A program made the translations under genes and the position numbers. DNA of 64,000 nucleotides. It comes from Sphaerisporangium corydalis (GTDB taxonomy: Bacteria; Actinomycetota; Actinomycetes; Streptosporangiales; Streptosporangiaceae). Below are positions 51,774 to 60,843 of the stretch, piece by piece. Each line of letters opens with the position of its first letter. Within the stretch, counting starts at the first letter, position 1. Under the pieces are notes generated by a model. The model did not search any database. It was not told the origin of the DNA and saw only the letters and a program-made list of their open reading frames with translations. Where the stretch lies: contig NZ_JANZYP010000002.1 in assembly GCF_025506355.1 (NCBI RefSeq), positions 232,064-296,063 of the forward strand, in the 5' to 3' direction.

Positions 51774-54700
51774 CTAATCGCTGACCTGGTCGATCTTCAG
51801 GAGAGCGCGGAGGTCGGCGGCCTCGGGCGATCCCAGGCGGGTGAAGATGTCCAGGGCACGTCTCAGGCAGTCACCGCTCCGCCGGACGCTCCCGAGCCCG
51901 GTCAGGGCCCTGCCCAGCACGGTCAGTGACAGCGCCTCGCCGTACGGATGACCGATCTCCCTGCTCAACGTGAGCGCCTGCTCGGCGTGCCGCGCCGCGT
52001 CCTTGTAGCGGCCCGCGGCGATGAAGGTCTCGGCCAGCCGGCAGCACACCCGCTGCTCCCACACCTTCTGGTGGCCCGCGCGGAAGAAGTCCAGGCACTC
52101 GGCGTGGTGGACCACCGCCTCGGTCAGCCGGCCCACCCGGGACAGGACGATGCCGAGGTGGTAGCGCGCGCGTGCCGTGCCGGCCCCGCTGCCCAGCTCC
52201 TGGAAGATCGCGAGCCCGCGCTCGGCGGCCGCGATCGCGTCCTCCGGGTGGCCGAGCCCGAGGTGGTCGCGCGCGGAGTAGCTGGCCACCAGCGCCTCTC
52301 CGGCCGCGGCGCCGATCTCGCGGTACGCCTTGAGCGCCGAGTCGAACCAGGCCAGCGCGTCCTCGTGGCGGCGCTGGCGCCCTGCGACGACGGCGAGCGC
52401 GTTGTAGATCTCACCGGTGACGATCCGGTCGCCGGTGGACCCGGACAGTTCGAGCGCCGCGCGGAACTGCCACTCGGCGTCCCCGAGCCGGTTGGCCCCG
52501 AACAGGACACGGCCCAGCACGTACCGGCAGCGCAGCTCACTGGCCAGGTCGCCGATGGCCTGGGCGGTGGCGAGCACCGAGTTGGTGCGCCCGTCGAACT
52601 CGCGGACGTAGGCGCCCGACTCCAGCAGCGGTTCCATGGCGACGAGCAGGTCGGCGGACGGCAGCAGGGTCTGCGGCGTCGTGGCGGTCTCGGCCGTCTG
52701 GCCGATCGCCGCGAACAGCGCCTCGGCCTCGACGGTGAGCCAGGCCACCGCCTCGTCCGCGCCCGCGAAGCTCCGGCCGGCGACGCCCGTGGACACCAGG
52801 TGGTCGGAGATCACGCTGCCCTCGTACGCCAGCCGGTGCGCCGCCTGGGCCGACGCCAGGTAGAACCCGAGGAGCCGGCGCAGCGCGAGCATGCCCGCGC
52901 CCGGGTCCTCGGTCGCCTCCGCCTGCTTGCGCGCGAACAGCCGCAGCAGGTCGTGGAAGCGGTAGCGCCCGGGGGCGGGGGCCTCCAGCAGGCTGACGTC
53001 GACCAGCGACTCCAGCATGTCCTCGGCCTCGATCGTGCTGAGCGACAGGACGGCCGCCGCGGCCTGGACCGAGATGTCGGGCCCGTTCGGGAGCGAGAGC
53101 AGGCGGAACGCCCGTGCCTGACCCGGTTCGAGGTGGCGGTAGCCGAGCGCGAAGGTGGCGTTCACGCCGAGGTGGCCGATGCGCATCTCGTCCAGGCGGC
53201 GCCGCTCGTCGGCGAGCCGGGGGACCAGGGACGCCACCGTCCAGGCCGGTCTGGCCGCGAGCCTGGCCGCCACGATGCGCACGGCGAGCGGCAGGAACCC
53301 GCAGATGGCCACCACGTCCATGGCGGCGGCGTGCTCGACGGCGACGCGTTCGGGCCCGGCGACGGCCGAGAACAGGCTGAGCGCCTCCTCGGGCTCCATG
53401 ACCTCCAGGTCGACCAGCCGGGCCGAGGGCAGGTCCGCCAGCTTCACCCGGCTCGTGATGATCGCCGCGCAGCCCGACGTGCCCGGCAGGAGGTGCTCGA
53501 CCTGCTCGGCGTCGCGCGCGTTGTCCAGCAGGACGATCATGCGCCGCTCGGCGAGCAGCGAGCGGAACAGCGCCGCGCGTTCGGGCAGGCCGTCGGGGAT
53601 GACGTCGACGGGGATGGCGAGCGCGCGCAGGAACGCCGCCAGCACCGACTCGGGGGCCGTCGGCTCCTCCCCGTACCCGCGCAGGTCGGCGTAGAGCTGC
53701 CCGTCGGGGAACACCTCGTGGACCGAATGGGCCACGTGCACGGCGAGCGTCGTCTTGCCGACGCCGCCGATGCCCGAGACGGCGGCCACCGGCATGCCCT
53801 CGGTGCCGGTGACGCTGGTCACCAGCGTGCGCAGCCGGTTGACGACCTCCTTGCGCCCGGTGAAGTCGTTGACGGCGGCGGGCAGCTGCGCGGGCCGGGG
53901 CATCTCGTGCGGGGTGTCGTGCTCGGAGTCCTCGCCCTCGCGGCCCGGCGCGTGCCTGTCACCCGGCCGACCCGCGCGCGGGTCACGCGTGGCCTCCCGC
54001 CGGGCCGGGGGGTCGCCGGCGTCCTGGTCGCGCCGTGCGGTCCCGCCGGGTGCCCAGGCGAGCGCCGGGTCGGCGGCCAGGATGCGCTGGTGGAGCGCGG
54101 CCAGCTCGGGGCCCGGGTCGATGCCCAGCTCCTCGACCAGCGCGTGGCGGGTGTCGGTGAACACCGAGAGCGCGTCCGCCTGCCGGCCGCACCGGTAGTA
54201 CGCGATCATCAGCTGGCCGCGCAGCCGCTCCCTGAGCGGGTGCTCGGCGGTGAGGGACAGCAGTTCGGGGATGACGTCGGCGTGCCGCCCGAGCGCCAGG
54301 TCCAGCTCCATCAGACCCTCGACGACGCCGACACGGCGCTCGACGAGCCGGCCGCGCTGGCTCTCGACGTACGGGCCGACGGCTCCGGCGAGCGGCTCGC
54401 CCGACCACACGCCGAGGGCCTCGCGGATCGTCTCGGCGGCGCCGGCCAGGTCGCCCGACCTGCGCTCGGCCTCGGCGGCGGCGACGCGGCGCTCGAAGAC
54501 GGTGAGGTCGACGCTGCCCGGCGCGAGCCTGAGCGCGTACCCCCGTCCCACCGAGGTGAGCAGCTCAGGTCGCGTGCGCGGCGAACGGTCGGGTTCGAGG
54601 ACGCCGCGTAACCGGGAGACGTACGTGCGCAGCGCGCCGAGGGCCCGGGGAGGGGCGTCCTCTCCCCAGACCGCGTCGATCATCTCCATCGGGGTCACCG

Positions 54701-54842
54701 CACGGCCCTCGCGGAGCAGCAGCATGGCCAGAATGGACCGCTGCAGCGGCGTGCCGAGCTCGACCTCCCGCCCGTCCAGCCATGCCTGAACCGGACCCAG
54801 CACGGCGAAACGAAGGCCAGCCTCAGTGTCTTGACCAGCCAT
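51774..54842 (-). CDS. AfsR-type SARP transcriptional regulator
   Basis: 1022 residues: winged-helix OmpR-like DNA-binding domain (RFAVLGPVQAWLDGREVELGTPLQRSILAMLLL, about 10-95), bacterial transcriptional activation domain (BTAD, about 100-250), an NB-ARC ATPase with P-loop GIGGVGKTTLAVHVAH (about 350) and LLDNAR, and a C-terminal TPR array (about 700-1000). Same plan as AfsR of Streptomyces, which activates secondary-metabolism genes. Direct repeats of 11-bp period lie both upstream of its start and downstream near the next gene. No biosynthetic gene cluster is in the window. Confidence 0.95.
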   Translation of the reverse strand: MAGQDTEAGLRFAVLGPVQAWLDGREVELGTPLQRSILAMLLLREGRAVTPMEMIDAVWGEDAPPRALGALRTYVSRLRGVLEPDRSPRTRPELLTSVGRGYALRLAPGSVDLTVFERRVAAAEAERRSGDLAGAAETIREALGVWSGEPLAGAVGPYVESQRGRLVERRVGVVEGLMELDLALGRHADVIPELLSLTAEHPLRERLRGQLMIAYYRCGRQADALSVFTDTRHALVEELGIDPGPELAALHQRILAADPALAWAPGGTARRDQDAGDPPARREATRDPRAGRPGDRHAPGREGEDSEHDTPHEMPRPAQLPAAVNDFTGRKEVVNRLRTLVTSVTGTEGMPVAAVSGIGGVGKTTLAVHVAHSVHEVFPDGQLYADLRGYGEEPTAPESVLAAFLRALAIPVDVIPDGLPERAALFRSLLAERRMIVLLDNARDAEQVEHLLPGTSGCAAIITSRVKLADLPSARLVDLEVMEPEEALSLFSAVAGPERVAVEHAAAMDVVAICGFLPLAVRIVAARLAARPAWTVASLVPRLADERRRLDEMRIGHLGVNATFALGYRHLEPGQARAFRLLSLPNGPDISVQAAAAVLSLSTIEAEDMLESLVDVSLLEAPAPGRYRFHDLLRLFARKQAEATEDPGAGMLALRRLLGFYLASAQAAHRLAYEGSVISDHLVSTGVAGRSFAGADEAVAWLTVEAEALFAAIGQTAETATTPQTLLPSADLLVAMEPLLESGAYVREFDGRTNSVLATAQAIGDLASELRCRYVLGRVLFGANRLGDAEWQFRAALELSGSTGDRIVTGEIYNALAVVAGRQRRHEDALAWFDSALKAYREIGAAAGEALVASYSARDHLGLGHPEDAIAAAERGLAIFQELGSGAGTARARYHLGIVLSRVGRLTEAVVHHAECLDFFRAGHQKVWEQRVCCRLAETFIAAGRYKDAARHAEQALTLSREIGHPYGEALSLTVLGRALTGLGSVRRSGDCLRRALDIFTRLGSPEAADLRALLKIDQVSD

Positions 54843-55204
54843 GTTGCGATTTCCATCCTTTAAAACACGGTCTTATATACAAATGATAGTTCCCCCGATG
54901 CTTTCTTCGTTATGCGATCGACCCGCTGTTAATCCGCGCGTTGATTGCCCGTTGATCTGGCGTTGAACGCGCGCGCCCATGCTGAGGCCAGCCGAACGTG
55001 GCCCCCGTACGGGGGCGGTCACGAACGGCGCGGCCACCGCCGCCGGATCCGGTCACCTGTACGCGGATCCGGCGGGGCACGGCTCAAGCGCATTGCAGGC
55101 GAAGGTAAGGCCGTTGTAAGTGTCCTGCAGGCGACGGGTTCTATTACTTGGACACAAGCCCCGGTGAGCAGGAAACCGGGTAGCCCCTCACTCAGGAGAA
55201 CCAG
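54843..55204. other. Divergent promoter region of SARP gene and secreted protein gene
   Basis: 362 bases without a gene. AT-rich stretch near 54860-54890 with TATACAAAT is a likely SARP promoter; the direct-repeat array lies at 54928-54967; the rest holds the leader of the secreted-protein gene. Confidence 0.5.
54928..54967. promoter_or_regulatory. SARP-box-like direct repeats upstream of the SARP gene
   Basis: GTTAAT 54928, GTTGAT 54940, GTTGAT 54951 and GTTGAA 54962; spacings 12, 11 and 11 bp. Same hexamer family as the array at 51444, 86-125 bases before the SARP start codon. Confidence 0.65.
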
Positions 55205-55699
55205 ATGCACCGCACGATCCGCACCACGCTCGGCCTCGCCGCCGCCACTGCGGTCCTCGCGATCGGCCTGCCCGCCGCCGCCTCCTCGGCCAGCGCCGCG
55301 ACCGTCACGAAGACCGCGACGGCTTCCAGCTTCGATTTCGACGACAGCTGGGGCTACTACTACAGCAAGTACTGGAACGGCTCCCGGGCCAAGGCCAGGG
55401 GCGACGTCTACGAGGACGAGCACCACGACGGCCGCTTCCACGTCGAGGGCAAGCTCTACGACAAGAACACCCCGAACTGGCTGTGCGGCTACGTCCAGGT
55501 CAAGTTCGAGGACGAGGACGGCGACGACTCGACCTACTGGGCCAAGAAGTGCGGTTCCAACGGCTACCGCTACTTCCACTTCTACGAGAACGACGTCGAC
55601 AGCATCCAGGTGCGCACCTGCTACTACGACAACCACCACGCCTCCAAGAAGTCCTGTGGCCGCTGGAACTACATCTACGAGAGCGACAGCGAGGAGTGA
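55205..55699 (+). CDS. Small secreted protein of unknown function, 164 aa
   Basis: Signal peptide ending ...LPAAASSASA (cleavage near residue 34), then about 130 residues rich in Tyr, Trp, Asp and His with four Cys (WLCGYV, KKCGSN, RTCYYD, KSCGRW) likely paired in two disulfides. Beta-rich appearance (VYEDEHHDGRFHVEGKLYD...). CAGGAGAACC precedes the ATG. Not recognised, but similar short secreted proteins occur in Streptosporangiales. It is divergent from the SARP gene and may be under its control. Confidence 0.85.
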   Translation: MHRTIRTTLGLAAATAVLAIGLPAAASSASAATVTKTATASSFDFDDSWGYYYSKYWNGSRAKARGDVYEDEHHDGRFHVEGKLYDKNTPNWLCGYVQVKFEDEDGDDSTYWAKKCGSNGYRYFHFYENDVDSIQVRTCYYDNHHASKKSCGRWNYIYESDSEE

Positions 55700-55835
55700 C
55701 TCCCACCGTTGAGCCGCTGACGGGGGACACGGGGGAGACACCGGGGGCACCCGGGAAGCAGGCAGGGACCGGTTAACACGGTCCCGGAGCACAGGGAAAC
55801 TCGCGGGGGACGGGGGAACCGCGGGGGGAACACGG

Positions 55836-55880
55836 ACAGCCCGCCCAGAGGCCGCGAAGGCCACCGGGCGGGCTGTTCGT
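55836..55880. terminator. Terminator between convergent genes
   Basis: ACAGCCCGCCC (55836-55846) pairs with GGGCGGGCTGT (55866-55876) around a loop that itself contains GGCC/GGCC; TTCGTTCC follows. Serves the secreted-protein gene and perhaps the convergent GNAT gene. Confidence 0.75.
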
Positions 55881-55909
55881 TCCATGGGTTCATCGAAGGG
55901 ACGGGGAGC

Positions 55910-56554
55910 TCACGCCGCTTCCACGAGGCCGAGCCTCGCGTGCATCCGTTCTCGGACCTGCGGCCATTCGGTGTCGAGGATCGAGTAGTACGCGGTATCT
56001 CGGACCGTGTCGTCGGCGCCTCGGCTGTCCGCCCGCCGCACCCCGTCGAGATGTGCGCCGAGGGCCTCGATGGCGGCCCGGGAGCGGACGTTGCGAACGT
56101 CCGCCTTGAGAGTGATGCGGTGGACCTGCCAGGTCTCGAAGGCGAGCGAGAGCATGAGGTACTTGCTCTCCCGGTTCACGCTGGTGCCCTGGGCCGACGC
56201 GGCCAGCCAGGTGTAACCGATGTCCGCCACGGACGGGACCTCGCCCACCACGCCTCCCGCACCCGGAGGCCAGGGCAGGGGGCCCTGCCAGTACTCCAGG
56301 TGCAGCAGACGGGTGGCACCGACGATTCGGTCGGTATGCAGCCACCGGATGGCGAAGGGCATCGCGCGGCCCTTCGCCTGCTCAGCCAGAGCAGCCTCGA
56401 CGTACGAGGTCATCTCTTCCCGGCCTGCGGGAACACGAGTGAAGGTGTACGTGGAGCGGTCTTCACTCGCCGCGGTGACCAGGTCGTCGACCACCGCGAG
56501 GCTGAGAGGTTCCAGGCGCACGGAGCGCCCGGACAGGGTGACAAAAGCGGGCAT
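55910..56554 (-). CDS. GNAT family acetyltransferase (RimJ/RimL-like)
   Basis: 214 residues from ATG 56554: VTLSGRSVRLEPLSLAVVDDLVTAASEDRSTYTFTRVP and the motif DIGYTWLAASAQGTSVNRESKYLMLSLAFETWQVHRITLKADVRNVRSRAAIEALGAHLDGV, typical of RimJ/RimL N-terminal acetyltransferases. Substrate unknown. Upstream frame extension to 56677 has no ribosome site. Confidence 0.88.
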   Translation of the reverse strand: MPAFVTLSGRSVRLEPLSLAVVDDLVTAASEDRSTYTFTRVPAGREEMTSYVEAALAEQAKGRAMPFAIRWLHTDRIVGATRLLHLEYWQGPLPWPPGAGGVVGEVPSVADIGYTWLAASAQGTSVNRESKYLMLSLAFETWQVHRITLKADVRNVRSRAAIEALGAHLDGVRRADSRGADDTVRDTAYYSILDTEWPQVRERMHARLGLVEAA

Positions 56555-56716
56555 GAGCACATGATGAGGGCTCCCTTGCGAACCCCGCGCCAAATCGTGT
56601 GGAACATCTTGGTGAGCGTCCTGGCAAGCAATGATGATGAACAAGAAACCCCTGGTCAGATGGGCGAAATCTGCCATCGTGGGCCGGGCTCCGAGGTGCT
56701 GTGAGGGGGGCGCCGG

Positions 56717-57991
56717 TCACTGCGCGGGGGAGATCAGCGGGGCCGGGATCCAGGGGGCGAACCGCCGCCGTCCGGTCAACCCCGCGAGCGCCTCCTCCAG
56801 GTGCCCCAGCGAGGCCGCCACCCACGGCAGCTCCAGCGGGCGGTCGCTGTCCAGAGTGGCCAGCCGCTGCTCCTCGTCCTCCCCGTACAGCAGGCTGGTG
56901 GCGACCCGCACGCGCAGGTCGCCCGGCGCGTCCCCGAACACCGTCCCGGGAAGGACGGCCACCCCGTGCGCGTCGAGCAGCGCCGAGGCCAGGCCGGCCG
57001 AGGTGGCGAACCGGCGGAGGGGCGCGAGGTCGGGGTAGAGGTAGAACCCGCCCTGCGGGTACGCGACGCCGGCGCCCGCCCGGACGAAGCGGTCGGCCAC
57101 CGCACGGGCCACCACGCCGTGCAGCCTCCGGCTCGCGGCGACGCGCTCGACGAGTTCGGGCGGCTCGGTGTAGGCGTACGCCGCCGCGTGTTGCACCGGG
57201 GCGGCCGGGCTCGACCAGATCTCCGACGCGACGGCGAGGAGCCGGTCCCGCAAGGGTCCGGCGGGAAGCCGGGCCACGCCGATGCGCCACCCGCCGAGCG
57301 CGAGGCTCTTGCTCAGCCCGGTGGTGACGACGGTACGCTCCGGTGCCAGTCCGGCCGGGCTGAGGAAGGCGGCGTCCAGGTCGTGGACCAGGTCCCGGTA
57401 GATCTCGTCGGAGATGACGGTCAGGTCGAGCTCGCGGGCGACCTCGGCCAGCCGGGCGACGGTCTCGGGCCGCGCCAGCCTGCCGGTCGGGTTGTCGGGC
57501 AGCGTGACCAGCACCGATCCGACCGTGCGGCCCTGGGCGCGCGCGTGCAGCACGGCGTCCCTCACCTGCTCAGGGTCCGGCGTCCCCCCCTCGCCGGGGG
57601 GCGTGGGAACCATGATCGGGCGGGCGCCGGCGAGGCCGGCCTGGGCGGCGTAGCTGACCCAGCTCGGCATCGGCAGGACGATGTCGCCGCCGATCGCGAG
57701 CAGGAGCGCGTAAAGGAGCGGCTTGCTTCCTGGGCCGCAGACCACCAGGCCGGGGTCGGTGGGCAGTCCCCGCCGGTCCCAGTAGCCCGCGGCGGCCTCG
57801 CGAAGCCCGGGGGCCCCGGCGACGGGGCCGTAGCGGTTGTCCCGCGAGGCCTCGGTGAGGCGCTCGCGCAACGCCGGGTGTACGGGGAGCCCCGCCTCGC
57901 CGAAGGCGAGGTTCAGGATCCGCTGCCCGGCATGACGTCTTCGGGCAATGTCCTCATTTGCTGCCAGAGTCGCGGAAAGCGTGACGTTCAT
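56717..57991 (-). CDS. PLP-dependent class I/II aminotransferase
   Basis: 424 residues from ATG 57991 (GGAGG 8 bases upstream; an ATG two codons earlier is too close). Fold-type I: NPTGRLA, substrate segment ISDEIYRDLVHD, PLP Lys in TTGLSKSLALGGWRIGV, and C-terminal PGTVFGDAPGDLRVRVATSLL. Probable amino acid or keto acid transaminase. Divergent from a LysR gene with a 97-base gap, a typical regulator-target pair. Confidence 0.92.
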   Translation of the reverse strand: MNVTLSATLAANEDIARRRHAGQRILNLAFGEAGLPVHPALRERLTEASRDNRYGPVAGAPGLREAAAGYWDRRGLPTDPGLVVCGPGSKPLLYALLLAIGGDIVLPMPSWVSYAAQAGLAGARPIMVPTPPGEGGTPDPEQVRDAVLHARAQGRTVGSVLVTLPDNPTGRLARPETVARLAEVARELDLTVISDEIYRDLVHDLDAAFLSPAGLAPERTVVTTGLSKSLALGGWRIGVARLPAGPLRDRLLAVASEIWSSPAAPVQHAAAYAYTEPPELVERVAASRRLHGVVARAVADRFVRAGAGVAYPQGGFYLYPDLAPLRRFATSAGLASALLDAHGVAVLPGTVFGDAPGDLRVRVATSLLYGEDEEQRLATLDSDRPLELPWVAASLGHLEEALAGLTGRRRFAPWIPAPLISPAQ

Positions 57992-58088
57992 GGTCATAGC
58001 CTCCTAATACTGGGTAACTCCCCCAGCTTGCGGGGGTACACCCATCGGTACAAGCGAGGCTTTTCGTGGGTGACCATAAGGAGAACCG

Positions 58089-59036
58089 ATGCTCGATCTC
58101 CGCCGTCTGGTCCTGCTGTGCGAGTTCGCCCGCAAGGGCAGCATCGCGGCCACCGCCGCCTCCCTCGGGTACAGCGCCTCCGCGGTCTCCCAGCAACTCG
58201 CGGCCCTGGAACGCCAGACCGGATCGGTCCTGCTGGACCGCACCTCGCGGAGCGCCGAGCTCACCGACGCCGGTCACCGGCTCGTCGACCACGCCCAGCG
58301 GATCCTCGCCATGGTGGAATCGGCCGAGTCCGACCTGTCCGCGCACGCGGCCACGCCCTCAGGGCGCGTGGTGGTGACGGCGTTCCCCACGGCGGCGGTC
58401 GCGTTCGCCCCCGTGCTCGCCAGGTCGCTGCGCCGCCACACCGCACTGTCGCTCCGGTTACGGCAAAGTCGCTCCGGGCGCGGGATGTGGGAGGTGCGAT
58501 CCGGCGAGGTCGACATCGCTCTGGTGGACGACTGGTACGGGGGCCTGTCCGCACGCGGCCCGGAGACGCTGCGCGTGCTGCCGCTGCTGGTCGACCCCAT
58601 CGTCCTGGTCGTGCCCCGGCGGCACCGGATGGCCGACCCGTCGGTCCCGATCGACCTGGAAGCTCTGCGCGACGAGCCGTGGATGGCCACCCCGGACGGC
58701 GAACCCTCCCGGATGGCCATGGAGAGGCTGCTGTCCGACGTGGGCGGCGCCCATCCGGTGCCGTGGGAGTTCGAGGGCCTCGGCACCATCCTCAGCCTGG
58801 TCGCCAAGGGCATCGGCATCGCGGCCGTCCCCGCGCTGGCCCTGGCCGCGGGCGTGCGCGGCGTCACGGTGCGCGAGTTCCCCGGTACGCCCGTCACCCG
58901 CGAGGTGCGGGCCGTCGTGCGGGAGTCGAGCGTGAACCGCCCGTCGGTGGCCGCGACGCTGCGGGCGCTGCACGTGGCGGCGCGCTACCTGGCGGCCGAC
59001 CTCGCACCGGTCCGCATCTCGGCCGAGCAGGGATGA
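58089..59036 (+). CDS. LysR family transcriptional regulator
   Basis: 315 residues: N-terminal winged helix (ARKGSIAATAASLGYSASAVSQQLAALERQTGSVLLDRTSRSAELTDAG) and a periplasmic-binding-like ligand domain. AAGGAGAACCG precedes the ATG. Likely controls the divergent aminotransferase gene; CCCCC/GGGGG dyad near 58020-58035 in the gap may be part of its site. Confidence 0.93.
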   Translation: MLDLRRLVLLCEFARKGSIAATAASLGYSASAVSQQLAALERQTGSVLLDRTSRSAELTDAGHRLVDHAQRILAMVESAESDLSAHAATPSGRVVVTAFPTAAVAFAPVLARSLRRHTALSLRLRQSRSGRGMWEVRSGEVDIALVDDWYGGLSARGPETLRVLPLLVDPIVLVVPRRHRMADPSVPIDLEALRDEPWMATPDGEPSRMAMERLLSDVGGAHPVPWEFEGLGTILSLVAKGIGIAAVPALALAAGVRGVTVREFPGTPVTREVRAVVRESSVNRPSVAATLRALHVAARYLAADLAPVRISAEQG

Positions 59037-59091
59037 GGGCCTGGGCCGCGTGCCCGTACGGCCCCCGCCGGAGGAAGCGGACGGGGACCGT

Positions 59092-59186
59092 GCGGACGTT
59101 CTCCGGTCAGTCAGCGGTCGACGCGGACGTTCTCCGGTCAGGTCAGCAGCTGACGCGGACGTTCCGGCCAGGTCAGCAATCGACCA
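59092..59186. repeat. Three imperfect tandem repeats of 31-32 bp
   Basis: GCGGACGTTCTCCGGTCAGG-type units begin at 59092, 59123 and 59155; the third runs into the end of the SCO5389-family gene. Could be a decayed repeat or a terminator-like region between convergent genes. Confidence 0.6.
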
Positions 59187-59559
59187 GTTCGGGCGCCTGG
59201 TTGAGGATCTGAGCGCGAGGCGTCACGAACTCCGCGTGCGCCTTCTCCGCCGCCGGGTCGAACACGGCGACGCGGTGGCAGTTCTGGAAGGCCAGCCGCA
59301 CCCCGAAGTGACGCTCCAGCGCGCCGCGCATCGAGTCGCTGGCCAGGCAGCGCAGGAGCTGGCCGCGCGCGGCCTCGTCCGGCGGCGGCGTGAGGTTGTC
59401 CTCGAACTCCGCACCGCTCCGCTCGCGGCGCCGGACCAGGCCGGTGATCAGCGTCCAGGCGTAGGGCAGGGAGTCGCGGACGACGGTGAGAAAGGCTTCG
59501 TCGTCGATCTCGCCCGCGCGGGCCCGGCCGGCGATCTCGTTGGGAACGGTCAGCGACAT
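59173..59559 (-). CDS. SCO5389 family protein
   Basis: 128 residues, matching the SCO5389-type family: MSLTVPNEIAGRARAGEIDDEAFLTVVRDSLPYAWTLI, PPPDEAARGQLLRCLASDSMRGALERHFGVRLAFQNCHRVAVF and the end PRAQILNQAPELVDC. Function unknown. The Cys/His of FQNCHRVAVF and the terminal Cys are conserved and could bind metal. AAAGGAGACC precedes ATG 59559. The gene for a MinD/CooC-like ATPase lies 125 bases upstream on the same strand, and the pairing is conserved in Streptomyces. Confidence 0.88.
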   Translation of the reverse strand: MSLTVPNEIAGRARAGEIDDEAFLTVVRDSLPYAWTLITGLVRRRERSGAEFEDNLTPPPDEAARGQLLRCLASDSMRGALERHFGVRLAFQNCHRVAVFDPAAEKAHAEFVTPRAQILNQAPELVDC

Positions 59560-59684
59560 GCTTGGTCTCCTTTTCGTAAGGAATGAATGGGTCGTGCCCT
59601 GAAGGAACGGACGGGTCGTGTCGTGTCGTAAGGAACGGACAGGCGGCGCCGGGCGAGGCGGGTCGTCCGGCGCCGGCGGGATCT

Positions 59685-60641
59685 TCATCCGGCGCCGACG
59701 GTGGGCCGCTCGCCGAAGACGAAGCCGTGGTCGATCTGCTGGAGGAGGTCCTCGCCGGTGGCCCGGTTGGCCCACGCGCGGGCGTTGCGCTCGTGGAACT
59801 CGATCGCCTGGCGGCCGAACCTCTCCCAGTCCTTCTTCTGGGCCCGCACGTGGCTCATGAGCACCGCGAGGGCCTCGCGGTTGGCCGGTTCCAGGTCGTC
59901 AAGGCCGAACGCGCGGCCCTGCTCCATGGACCGGACGGCCGGCGAGTGCTCCATGCACACCAGCAGGTCGTCGCCGACCTGCTCACGGAGGAACGCCACG
60001 TCGGCCTCGGAGTGGACCTTGTTGCCGACCACGGCGATCGGGACGTCGAAGTCGCGGGCGTGGTCGCGGTACTGGCGGTAGACGCTCACGCCCTGCCTGG
60101 TCGGCTCGGCGACCAGGAAGGTCATGTCGAACCGGGTGAACATCCCGGAGGCGAACGAGTCGCCGCCCGCCGTCATGTCCACGATGACGTGCTCGCCGGG
60201 GCCGTCGACCAGGTGGTTGAGGTAGAGCTCGACCGCGCCCACCTTGGAGTGGTAGCAGGCGACGCCCAGGTCGTCCTCGTCGAAGGGGCCGGTGACCATG
60301 AGCGTGAAGCCCTGGACCGGCGTGGCGAACCGTTCGGTGAAGAACGGGTCGGTGACGGTCACCAGCCGGGAGCCCCGGCCGGGCGGAGTGGTCTTGACCA
60401 TGGTCGTGGCGGAGGTGACCCGCGGGTTGTCCCCCCGCAGGTACTCCTTGATCTCTCCTATGTGGGCGCCCAGCGGCTCCGGCATCGCCGACGGGCCGAG
60501 ACCGAGGACGAGGCCCAGGTGCTGGTTGATGTCGGCGTCGATGGCGACCACCGGCCCGCCCTGCCGTGCGGCATGGCGGGCGAACAGGGACGACAGCGTG
60601 GTCTTGCCGCTGCCGCCCTTGCCGACGAAGGCGACTCTCAT
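59685..60641 (-). CDS. MinD/CooC-like ATP-binding protein
   Basis: 318 residues of the SIMIBI P-loop class: deviant Walker A FVGKGGSGKTTLSS (about 6-19), switch I DADINQHLG, switch II VIVDMTAGGDSF. Closest in layout to CooC-type metallochaperone ATPases that insert nickel. An apparent Zur-like site covers bases 16-35 before the ATG (60657-60676), suggesting metal control. Partner in the genome: the SCO5389-family protein. Target metalloenzyme unknown. Confidence 0.85.
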   Translation of the reverse strand: MRVAFVGKGGSGKTTLSSLFARHAARQGGPVVAIDADINQHLGLVLGLGPSAMPEPLGAHIGEIKEYLRGDNPRVTSATTMVKTTPPGRGSRLVTVTDPFFTERFATPVQGFTLMVTGPFDEDDLGVACYHSKVGAVELYLNHLVDGPGEHVIVDMTAGGDSFASGMFTRFDMTFLVAEPTRQGVSVYRQYRDHARDFDVPIAVVGNKVHSEADVAFLREQVGDDLLVCMEHSPAVRSMEQGRAFGLDDLEPANREALAVLMSHVRAQKKDWERFGRQAIEFHERNARAWANRATGEDLLQQIDHGFVFGERPTVGAG

Positions 60642-60656
60642 GCCTCGAATCCAATC

Positions 60657-60676
60657 TGATTATGAAAACCATTGCA
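60657..60676 (-). promoter_or_regulatory. Zur/Fur-like operator candidate
   Basis: On the minus strand TGCAATGGTTTTCATAATCA resembles actinobacterial zinc-uptake-repressor boxes (ATGGTTTTCAT core), directly before the ATPase gene. One half matches well, the other poorly; the assignment is tentative. Confidence 0.45.
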
Positions 60677-60751
60677 AGAACCCGCTCAGCATGTCACGCC
60701 ACCGGTCCCGCCGCGCCGCCTTCGGTGTGCCTGATCAGGGACTTCCCGGCG

Positions 60752-60760
60752 TTGTCCACA
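60752..60760 (+). promoter_or_regulatory. Single perfect DnaA box (TTGTCCACA)
   Basis: TTGTCCACA lies in the gap between the ATPase and APC permease genes. Alone it could be chance, but the surrounding window is rich in such sites. Confidence 0.4.
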
Positions 60761-60843
60761 GGAAGGCCGGGTCGGTCACCGCCACCCCCTCAGGTTGAGT
60801 AGGGTTCCTGTCGTCCCGTGGCACTTACTAAGGGGTGACAAGG

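Noticed and set aside
51774..55699. Secondary-metabolite gene cluster at the SARP gene
   Set aside because: No polyketide, peptide synthetase, terpene or lanthipeptide genes are present in the surrounding DNA.
60681..60843. Riboswitch upstream of the APC permease
   Set aside because: The leader is short and no known aptamer core can be seen.
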